This document shows, in pieces, positions 28,501 to 40,500 of a stretch of 64,000 nt of DNA (the stretch's first letter is position 1; the number at the start of each line of letters is the position of its first letter). A model generated the notes under the pieces. That model made no database searches, was not told the DNA's origin, and was given only the letters and a program-made list of their open reading frames with translations. Location of the stretch: positions 23,711,848 through 23,775,847 of the forward strand of contig ML677348.1 of NCBI GenBank assembly GCA_007922305.1. The letters run 5' to 3'. Made by a program: the position numbers and the translations under genes. The stretch is from Dermatemys mawii. Taxonomy: Eukaryota > Chordata > Testudines > Dermatemydidae.

Positions 28501-31500
28501 TGTAGCCATTACTCTACAGTGTATACTACTGAAAACCATTCTGGTTGTAAAGGGGACACCATCAAATTAAAAGAAAAATATAAAATCTACTTTTAAAAAT
28601 TAAGTCTCTAGTGCCTTTTGGTACACATTAGTTCCCTGCCCCTTCCTTCCATTTTCCCTTCTATTTCTAACTGGATGACATTAACATGGTCATTTTTATT
28701 TATTGCCTTGTTTGCATACTTTTCATTATCAGCAGAGTTGATAGCAACTTGTGCTCCCTCTGTGGACTTATGCCAAGCTGCAAATCACTCCACATGAGCA
28801 GGCCCTTGCACTCATGCAGACTTCAGTGAGACTCTGTGTGAGTACAGGGGTCTGTAGTGGGGCAGCACCCATCTCTCAAGAGTGCCCCCTTCTGGTCCAG
28901 TGTGTATGCAATCTTTCAGTTCTGATGACCCTTGTGGGTGATTCCTGGGAAGTTGTCCAGAGACTCAGCCAAAAGGCTGAGTCACACACATTGTGTATGT
29001 GTATCAGAACAGACCCTTTTTGGGGTCTACAGTCCACTAGGGACCTTCTCAGTACCCTCTGGTTGATGTCTCTCTAGTCCTATCTGTGCTTAGTCTTTAA
29101 GTAATCCTGGACCTGGTATGGGGCCATACCCCCAGATCTTCCTTTCTGTGGCCCACCCAGGGCTCAGCCCTTATTCAGTCCCACAGGCAGGAGCTTCTTT
29201 GTAGCTCTCCCAGTCCCTGCCCACATTGAGATGTCTGTGGTCCTGCTGCTCTTTCAGACAGCCAAGAACACAGTCCTCTCTTCTCCAGCTCCAGCCAGCA
29301 ACTGACTGCTGCTCTCTTCTGCAGCTCCTTTTATATGGCCCTGCAGCCTCTCTCATTGGCTGCTCTTTGCAGCCTCTCTCATTGGATGCTTCCCTGCAAC
29401 CACTCTAGACTGCTTGGAGGACTTCTTTTCTGCTCCTTCCTGGCCTGGGCCTAGACCACCCCATCACAGGGTCCATTTCTCAATGCAGGATCAAGGCCTT
29501 TGAGATACATTCTATCCTGAGATATACCTGTCCAAATGACAATGATGTCCGTGACCTTTCACTAGAGTAAATGAGAGCAGAATTGGCCCTTATTTCCTAC
29601 TCTGAACATGCAGAGCAAATTTACATGTTGGGGCTTCCACGAATACCTACTATTGTTAATTGTGTGTAGTTTCAATTTGCAGTGAATAAATGTGGGATCT
29701 TAAAAAGAGAGTCAACAATTAAAATCCAGAGTTCTGATCATCCGGCACAGATAAATTTTAAAGGTGTACAATAGTACTATTTATAGTATAGTATATTGAT
29801 AGTATAGTATCAGTACAGTTTATGTACTCTTTTAAAGTAGTACATAAACTGTACTGATACAAACTGCATTGTAATAACCTGCTTTCCTAGATGGAAAAGA
29901 AATGTAATGACAGATGCATACACCCTTAGCTCTATTGTCAGTCAATTTGCCACTGTCAAAATGAAAGGCCCCTTTTTCTTTGAAGGGGTCAACAAGCAAG
30001 TGGACAAGGGGGATCCAGAGTGTATAATGTATTTAGATTTTCAGAAAGCCTTTGACAAGTTCCCTCACCGAAAGCTATTAATCAAAGTAAGCAGTCATGG
30101 GATAAGAGGAAAAGTTCTCTCATGGATCAGTAACTGGTTAAAAGATAGGAAACAAAGGATAGGAATTATAAATGGTCAGTTTTCAGAATGGAGAGAGGTA
30201 AATAATAATGTCCCCCAGGGATCTGTACTGGGTCCAGTCCTATTCAACATATTCAGAAACTAGCTGGAAAAAAGAGTACACAGTGAGGTGGCAAAATTTT
30301 CAGATGATACAAAACTACTCAGCATAGTTAGGAAGACTGCAAAGAGCTACAAAAAGATCTCTAAAAACTGGGTGACTGGGCAATAAAATGACAGATGAAA
30401 TTCAATGTTGATAAATGCAAAGTAATGCACACTGGAAAACATAATCCCAACTATACATACAAAATGATGGTTTCTAAATTAGCTGTTACCATTCAAGAAA
30501 GAGATCTTGGAGTCACTGCAGATAGTTCTCTGAAAACATCCACTCAATGGGCAGTGGCAGTCAAAAAAGCAAATAGAATGTTGGCAATCATTAAGAAAGT
30601 AAGAGATAAGACAGAAAATATCATATTTCCTATATAAATACATGGTACGCTCACATCTTGACGACTGCATGCAGATGTAGTCGCCCCATCTCAAAAAAGA
30701 TATACTGGAATTCGTAAAGGTTTAAGAAAAGGGCACCAAAAATAATTAGGGGTATGGAATGGCTGCCACATGAGGGAGAGATTAATAAGACTGGGACTTT
30801 CATCTTGGAAAAGAAATGACTAAGGGGGAATATGATAGAGGTCTATAAAATCATGACTGATGTGGAAAAAGTAAATAAGGATGTGTTATTTATTCCTTCT
30901 CATAACACAAAAACTAGGGGTCACCAAATGAAATTAATAGGCAGCAGGTTTAAAACAAACAAAAGGAAGTATTTTTTCACACAATGCACAGTCAACCTGT
31001 GGAACTTCTTGCCAGAGGATGTTGTGAGGGCCAAGACTATAAAAGGGTTCAAAAAAGAACTAGATAAATTAATGGAGGATAGATACATCTATGGCTATTA
31101 GCCAGGATCGACAGGAATGGTGTCCCTAGCCTCAGTTTGCCATAAGCTGTGAATGGGCAACAGGGGATGGATCATTTGATGATTACTTGTTCTGTTCATT
31201 CCCTCTGGAGAACCTGGCATTGGCCACTGTCAGAAGACAGGATACTGGGCTAGATGGACCTTTGGTCTGACCCAGTATGGCCATTCTTATGTTCTTTTTC
31301 TCAACAAGGTAAAATGAAACACTAGGATTTCATATAGAATTCATGATTTCTAGAGAGATGAGCCCTTATATATAGAGGTGTTCAAATTTGGGATCAAAAT
31401 TCTTTGGGTTTAGCCCATATTTAATTATTTCATGTAGCTGCAGACTTCTACTTCCACGTTGGTTTTGCATGTGCTTCTAAAACATTGGATATAAACAACA

Positions 31501-34500
31501 ACAAGAAAATGCTTTCAGTAAACCAGATCTTTTATATGCAGAAGTAACAATATGGCTTACATTTTAATTCAGTATTCTAATTTCTTAATTAACTAAGTGA
31601 TTTTTGCATTACATGAGCTTTAAGATTTTTGTGTGATTGATTTTTTTGAACTACATTAACACGTACAATATAATTATACAATACAATTATAAAAAGAAAC
31701 CAACTGTACTTCATAACATATAAATCAGGATATTGTTAGGACAAACTAGCTGATCAAGAGTCAGAAGGAATTTGAGCTTACTGGAAAGGTTATAATGTTC
31801 AGATATGTAGATGATACACAGGGATTTATCCCACACACTATACATCAAAATCATCAACTCACTTGGCAGATGATATGACAACTGAGTGTTGATCAGAATT
31901 GAGGATTTTTGTGAGATGAGCAGCAACTGAATCCTCATAAGCAGATATCTGAAAATGCAGCAAAAATGAGTCTTCATATTCTACTCGTGTTAATATTTAA
32001 CACAAAGCGGTAATTATCTTCCCAGATAAGTGGGATTACTTCCAACATATTAGATCTACGCGTAGAGCAGAAAGGTCAGATGCCTCCCTTTAACTGCAAT
32101 TTAATATTCAAAATCAACGTGACTGTGAGACATTGATTAGAGTTCTCTCTTTTCTGGATAAAAAATGAGTGATAGTTATTTCTGTGCTAAAAATCCAATT
32201 AAAAGTTTCCTTGAAGTTATCACTTTCCATAGCAAACAGTATCATTCTACTTTTCTAGATGATGTTCTGAACAGGTTTCAGTTCTATAATAGTCAGAATC
32301 TTTTTTTGAGGAAAAAGTGAAAGGTAGCCTGCAACTAAATCAATGGATTGGAAATAAATCATTGTTTTAGGGCCAGCTTCTGAAATCCTTATTAATATTG
32401 AATAATACCCCATTCCACAAGTTGTCCCACTGAAGTGAATAAGGTGAGCAGTGGCGTACGGGTTACTAAACTGGTATAATACCATCAAAGCCTAGCCCTT
32501 AGTGAGTAAACCATTTGTGACAAAATTCTGCTTGGCCTTTATGTAGATGCATTCAGCGAAGAGCATAGAGACCTCCCGTGCCTCCTGCTTGCAGAGTCTG
32601 TGTAAGGATGCTCAGGGAGGGTGTAGAGATTCATCATGGACTGGGACAATGTTCATAGACCTTACCCAGGATGTAGAAGTAGCAAACTACTCCTTAATAG
32701 CATATGATTTTTCTCTGTGCACCAGGGAACCATTCTGCCTCCTGACACTCTCTCTGGGGTGGTGCAGCTCCACCCTGTCCCTAATGGTGAGCCATCCATA
32801 TCAGGTATGGATCTAGCCCTTAGCTTAAAATCTAAGTTCTGCTTCAAAATGACCATGTGTTCTTGAGATTTAAAGATTAGTTACTTGGGTTTTCATTCAT
32901 AACACAGAATAAGTAGAAATATAATTTCCTCTTTTCCTTTACCCACCCATCTTAGCTCCAGAGCTCTGACATGAAAGCATCTTTAATTTTAAAGGGAAAA
33001 TAAAATAAATGGGAGAACAATCACTGATGTCTGAGCTCCCAGTGTGGCTCAAATGAAATGGTTATGATGAAAATGAGCACGTGTGTCAATATCTACCATT
33101 TTCAATCAAAGCTACAATTTGATACAACACATAATGTAAGATTAGTCTATTAGTCTCTATGGTTTCAAATACTTAAAATTCAGTTTAACCTAAACTAAAC
33201 AATACAGAAAATATTAATATGTGGGGTATGGGGGAGTTCAAGGTGCCCAAAAGAAAATGATCCTTTATCATTCAAAATAATTACAGTTAGCAAAATGGCC
33301 TATGGTACCTATTCTCTAAATACTAAGATTACAACTCTTCTACAATTAGTTTCTTTAGCTATAATTGGAACTAAACTTAACAATTTCATGGGAAGATATT
33401 ACTGGAACATTACATACATTTTCTATTTCTTAACCATAGAAGATGAAAATGTATTTGAAGGCACTGACCATTCTACAAAATGGTAGAAGAATACATAATC
33501 TCTGCAGTGTATTACTGACATCTATCCAGTGGGGACAGAATTGTGTAGCAAAGACCATAGGCGCGGGAAATATGGGTGCTCTACTCCTGGGCCCCAGCTG
33601 TCATCAGCCCCGTCAGCTAGCTGCTGCTAGCCCTGCACCTGGACCTCTGCTCCCATCCCCAGCGATGGTCCCAGCTTTGGCCCACTTACCCCGTCCGTGT
33701 GTCCCCGCTCCCAGAACCACAACCCTGCTCCTGGCCCCAGCTCTGGGGTGTGGGAGGACGAGGTTTGGGGACCAATGGCTTTCAGCACCCCCACTGTAAA
33801 AAGTGTTCCAGTGCTACTGCAAAGGACAGTAGAATTTCAGCTGTTGAGACCCCCAGCCTCTCTGAATCTCAGTTATCTAGTGAACTCCAGAGTTTAACAA
33901 CTCCGGACTATCTGCTTCTCAAGTAGTCTCAAGTTCAGATTGATAGCTGCACGAAATCTTGCAGGAGGGTGACATTTTGCCATTTTCAGCCATAATTACA
34001 TTTTTATAACACATGAATTTAATCACAACACTTCATCCCATGCCCAGATTAATGCTACAATGGCAGTGAGGTAGGCAGCTCGTTTGAGAGCTGTAGTAGG
34101 ATATTCCACCAGTCCAGCAATTATTTGGAGACTTCTAAACAGACAAAAAGGGGAGCAGAGAACATAAGTCCTGTAAGTCCCCTTCTTCAGCAAGAAAGCA
34201 GATTCCTTCCCAAAAAAACCCTGTCATTTCATTTCCCGCCCCCCCCATTGAAGCTATATTAGTAAATGTTTGCTTTTACAAGAAAATTATTGCATTGTTG
34301 GTATGAGTTCTTTCTGATTACTCTGATAAGGACCCACCCACTCACCTCACTCTTTTTTGGAAAAAATACTATGAGATATTTTAACCAATAAATGGAAACC
34401 TTATTATAGTATATACTTCTGACATGAACTAGATCTGACTTAAAGAGCAACTGAAGAGACTTATTTCCTGTACCACTTCTCAGAACTGTTTTCAATATCT

Positions 34501-37500
34501 TTTCAGTGTTGTCACTCAAACAGCTAAGTGTATGCAAAATAAAGCCTTACCTGACATTCCTCAGATTCCTCCTCTGGAGTAGCTGGAAGAATAGAAGGCT
34601 TTGATGGTAATTTCAGTTCATATGACATTATACTCCATCTAAAGGAAATAGAAGCAGCAGCTTTTGAAGTTTTCCAAAATATCAGATTCTTCTAAGAATA
34701 TCCAGAAAACACATACTTCCACTTGTCAACAGAAAGAAAATTCAGTGACCAGTTACTAAATAATCACATACATAAGGGGTCTTTCCTAGGGTTTTCATTC
34801 TCAAAAAGGATTTCACCCTGAGTATACTAAACAACAAGAACTCTTACTAGAATATTAGTGGGGGTTGTGAATTACCAGCATCTCTTGAAGTCAAGCCACT
34901 GAGCTATGAGAATTTGTTGTCATCTCACGATTCACTGTTTAATTGTTTAACATGTATTACCTACGATATTCAAATTACTTCCTGTACAAAAAGTCCCATC
35001 AACTTTCATTATGTGTCAGCTACATATAGCAGGTAGTGTGGTACACTAGATTGGAAGACAGGAGACCTGGCTAGCTTTCCCATATTCTCCTATTGACTTA
35101 TTGTGTAACCTTAGGAAAGTCACTTCATACCTCTCTGTGCCTCACTAGCCCCATCTGTAAAAGAGGACTAATGATACTTACCTTCCTTTCTAAAACACTT
35201 TGAGATAAGAACATAAGAATGGCCGTAGTGGGTCAGACCAATGTCCACCTAGCTCAGTATTTTAGGGTAATTTTGTATAGCCTGCAAACTTTGCAATCTC
35301 ACTGTTTATCCCTTTTCCCAGATCATTTAGCAGTATGTTGAGCAGCTCTGTTCCCAGTGCAAATCCTTCAGGGACCCTCCTATTTGCCTCTCTTCATGTG
35401 AAAACTGACCATTTACTCTTTCCCTTTGTTTTCTATCTTCTAACCAGTTACTGATCCTTGAGAGGACCTTCTCTCTTATCCCATGATTCCTTATTTTGCT
35501 TAAGAGCCTGTGGCGAGGGACCTTGTCAAAGGTTCTCTGAAAATCTGAGTTTGCTATATCCACTGGATCACCCTTATAACAATGTTTGAGGACTCCCCTC
35601 AAAGAATTCTAATACACTGGTGAGGCATGATTTCTTTTTATAACAGCCATAATAACTCTTCCCTAACATATCACGTTTATCTGTGTGTCTAATAATTCTG
35701 TGCTTTGCTGTGGTTTCAACCAATTTGCCTAGTACTGGAGTTAGGCTTACTGGCCTGTTACTGTAAGGGTCACTGCTGAAACCTCTTTTTTTTTTTAAAA
35801 AAAAAAATCAGCATCACATTAGCTATTCACCAGTCATTTGGTACAGAGGCTGATTTAAGTGATAGGTTACATACAATAGTTAGTAGTTCTGCAATTTCAC
35901 ATTTGAGTTCCTAAAGAGCTCTTGGGTGAATATCATCTGGTCCTGGTGACTTATTATTGTTTAGTTTACCAATTTGTACCAAAACCTCCTCTACTGACAC
36001 CTCAATCTAGAGGTTCTGGGACAAAGTATCTTCATTAATATCAACTTCTTTCTGGCACAGCACAGTATTGCATAGCACTGACAGTATGAAGCTGCTAAAA
36101 CTAACATGCCTCAAAATATGCAAAAGAAAGCAAGTAATTGCTAAAAAATGATCTTGGAAACAGTCTATGGAATTTATGGGGAGAAGTGATCCAAGTTTTT
36201 TTTTTAATTAAAGCATAAAAAAGTGATTTATTAATAGTCTTCTAGGCATGTTTCTGAATGCATACATTAAAGTTATTACTAAGGATCAATAACAAGAACT
36301 TCTTTACGTTGTAAAATGATCAAATGATTAGATGAGGAGTTCACATTAAAAAGGACTTCTGATTTTGTGTGATAGACATGATAATGGTGGTAGTGCATAA
36401 TTATTTTGTAATACGCACATACATGCACACACAAAACACATACACACACACCAATAAACAATAGGGTTCATTGGATTGTCAGCACAGCCAATTTGTTTTT
36501 AAACTCAAAGATCTTCCTTTGCTACATAAATGAACATAGCTGGCATGCAGCTCTCATGCTAAACAAGGAAGAGGGAGAAGAGTTGCTTTTGGGCCAAGAA
36601 AGTCTTAACAAAACTAAGAAAATGAACTCAACTGGTGAGAGGTTTTGTTAGTGTGCTACCTTTTAAGCTGTTTAAACAACAACAACAAATTAAACTTCTG
36701 AGAAATAGTTTTAGGCCATTAGAAACCTAGGCAGGTATTTCTGAAATTTGTCACAAATACACATACACACATATTTTTACCTGTCCAGCATTTTGGTGCT
36801 GGCTCGTTCTAACTTTTCCAAAATCTGAGGAAGTTGTGTGTCATCATCACATGACCCTCCCCAACCAAGGACACGGGCAAGATCATTTCCAGTACCAAGA
36901 GGAAGCACTCCCAGCTGACACTGAAATACAGCAAAAGAACAAATCTTTTATTGCAAATAAAAGAACTGGAAGCATGAACTAACACAAATGTTTACCCTTT
37001 CAAGAAGCAAATGTTTATTATATAGCTGCTTACTAATTCAAACCTGCAGGTCAAATCCTATGGTCATTATTCAGTTCAAATTTTCCAGCAATTTCAGGTA
37101 AAGGTGTTGATTAAGTAAGGACTGCAGGATTTGGCCCTCCCTCTACCTACCTACCTACCTATCTATCTATCTGTGGGAAAAGGCAGGAAAAAAAAGTAAG
37201 TACATACACTTGCCTGTTTGTGCAAGCTGAGTTTATCAATTTCTGACAAAACCCAACCAACGCTTCCATCTCCACCACATACAAGAATCCGGAAATTGTC
37301 AAACTTCTGAAATAACCGTAAACTGAAGGGAAAATGCAATGGGTTAGAATGCATGCCCATTAACGGATATTAAATGAAAACTCTTGTGTTTACAGTACAT
37401 AGGTGCTTGCTTTTGCTTTTATGATAACAGTGATGTAGATAAGTCCAACTACTACACCTGGGATTGGCAACCTTGGCACACGGCCCCCTAGGGTAAGCAC

Positions 37501-40500
37501 CCTTGGTGGGCCCGGCCGGTTTGTTTACCTGCCACGTCCGCAGGTTCAGCCAATCGTGGCTCCCACTGGCCACGGTTTGCAGCTCTGGTCCAATGGGGGC
37601 TTCGGCAAGTGGTGTGGTGCTGGCTGCCATTTTCTACAGCTCCCATTGGACTGAAGCAGCAAACTGCAGCCAGTGGGAGCCGTTATCGGCCAAACCTGCA
37701 GACGCGGTAGGTAAACAAACCGGCCAGGCCCACCAAGGTTGCTGAACCCTGTACTACACTATATGTAACTTACACTCTGTCTGTTACAATATATTCTACC
37801 TACCATATTTTCTGGGAAATAACTTATAGAATTTTTATGAAAATTTTCAATTTAAGATATCATGCGCAGTTTTCAGTTATTTTAAAAATATGAGGTTTGT
37901 CAGAATACTGGGCCAAACCATAGAGTCCATGCTCTGAGAAAGCCAATCAAAGTCAGATGTTTGAGGCACCATGGCAGTCAATGGGAGCTTTGCACCAGTA
38001 AAGGTTAAGTAATGACTGCAGTGTGTGGTCCAAAATGTGGGTGGGGTGGGCAGTCCAGTCCCTTGTCAACTTGTGACTTTTCTAAACCAAATTAAAATTA
38101 ATCACTGTAAATAACATGGTGATCATGGGAATACAAGTCAAACAGAGCAAATATATTTCATACTGGATCTTCAAACAATATCTTGTTTTTACTCATAGAC
38201 TTTACCTGCCTCCAGCTCCTTCAGTTCTCCAAATTCTGCCAAGATACACAATACAATACTCTCCTTAGGTGATAAAGAAGAGGAGGACAGAGGAGACAAA
38301 GAACAGACGGAGAGGTGAGACTAAGAGGAAAGGAGGAGACATGAAGAAATAGAGATCAAAGAGAAGAGAGAGCAAGAATGGGAAAACTAAGAGAAAATAA
38401 GGGAAGAAATACCAAGAAAACCCTGATTCTTTAACTGATAAAAATAAGGCTGTGTATTTTTATGCATATTATTTTCCAGAATATGTATCATCTTAGCATT
38501 GTTTCTAAAAGAATCGCATAATGTCAGTGTCAGATTTTTGAAGTGTTTATGACATTTCTAATGAAAATACTGAATCTTGTATAATAGGCAGATGCATGTT
38601 CAAAACAAGACACAATATTATTCATCTCAAACAGTGTTTAAAATCATAAAGCTGATGCCAAAGTGATATTTGCCACCCCAGGAACAGAAATAATCCTCTA
38701 GAAGCACATTGTACAGAGAATCAGATTTTGCCTTTCAAATAGCTGAAAACAAGAAGTTATCAGCATTACTTGATAGACCAGGTGCTACAGTTTGGGAACG
38801 ACTCCCATAGTGAATCAGTCCCAACTTTAGCACTGTGTCAAGTATTTAAACCAAGGTGCTTTTGAGATACAACTTTACAAAAACCACCAACTTTTAAAAA
38901 ACTTAAAATACGTTTTTCACACTTCCATATCTCAAAAATGGCTTGTCCAATACAACTGAAGCTTCCTCTCTTTTTCCACTGGCAAGAGACCACATGTGAA
39001 GTACTAGGTGGAAAGGATGTTTTTTTAAGTTAAGTCTGGATCTAAATTAGGGTTATGCTGGAAAGTGAGTTACAGCTATAGATACAGATATAATAAATAT
39101 AGATACATGCACTTTTTATTTGGGAGGGATTTTTAAAGTTTTATCATACAAACATAGTTCTGCGCGTAAGTGCAGGAACTATCCTGAAGTGGTTTCTATT
39201 ATATACAGGGTTTACAGTTTCATTCAATGGCTCTCAGCACTTCCACTACACAAACTGTTGCAGCACCCCTAGTTCTGCATCTTTAAAAATGTAAAATCAA
39301 TATATTCACGTGGTGTTACCTGACATGAACAGGACATTTGATCACAAAGCAGTATTTGAGTGGAATGGGTTTAAGTCACAAATATTTATATATAAATTTA
39401 GTATTTTATGAAAGCATTCAGGTAGGCTGAAGTATGGCAATCACTGTGCTAGTTTCTCTTAACTTACATTACCTCTGCTGTTTCAGTCCTGGCTTTGTCT
39501 CAAATAAAGACATGACAAATTCCGTGTAAAGCTTACAGAATAACTCACTTGCATTTGTGACCTAAATCGTAACCTGAATTTAGGTCTCCAGTGGTGAAAA
39601 GCTCATGTACTTAACCAACCACATGATTTCTTGTAGTATTTTGAAAGTGCAGTTTGTGTCTAAAGGCAATTCTAAATTCTATGGACAAGTCTCCACGACA
39701 GTGCTACACTGGGGCAGCTGCACTGATGCTGTAGCACGTCTGGTGAAGATGCGTTATGCCAATGGGAGAGCATTCTCCTGTTATCATAATTACTCCACTG
39801 CAGAGAGAAGGAGAAGCTATGTCACAAGAGAGAGTCTCCTGCTGACATAGCGCTGGTGTGAACAGCGCAAAACTTGTGTTGTTCATGGGGGGAGGGGCTT
39901 TTTCACACCCTTGAGTGACGTAAGTTAGATCAACTTAACTGTTAGTGTTGACCTGCCCTAAAGCTTTTTTATAATATTATTATAAAGCTACTTTAAAACA
40001 TTACAGAAATATTTACACATACATATTTCTGAATATAGATATTCACAATGAACTGCCAATCATACCTGAACTGTATGTTGAAAATACACACAAAAAAGAA
40101 CAAATTTCTTTCAGCTATGTATAATGCCCTGATTCAGGAAAGCACTTAAGCATGTGCTTAACTGCTTTCCTAAATTAGGATCTTAGCAGGGACGTCTACA
40201 CAGCCTGTGGCAGATCAGCCTCCTCCCTGAGCTGCCAACCTCCAGCTCCAGCCCCAACTTCAAAGCACTGTTTACATAGCTATTTTTAGAGCGCTAGCAC
40301 TAGCTTCATAAGCCCCAGTCTGTCACTGCTGCAAGCTATGTAGACGTAATGCTAGAGACCACAGCCAGGAGGCAGCCAAAAGTCCATGAAAAATATGAAT
40401 ACATTTTTAATGTGAAGTGAATCTTTTTTTAAAATAAATAAAATCCTACACACCCTGAGAATTGATAATGAAGTTATAGGTGACTGGTGTTTTCAATTGT

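Larger units (their letters stand above)
28272..31862. other. DGKH intron with solo LTR, hairpin and CR1
   Basis: Holds the elements at 28853, 29807 and 29900. 31300-31862 is AT-rich with nothing named. Confidence 0.6.
34639..36780. other. DGKH intron with MIR and CR1
   Basis: MIR at 35035 and minus CR1 at 35209-36065. 36066-36780 includes a CA-rich patch near 36410-36455. Confidence 0.6.
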
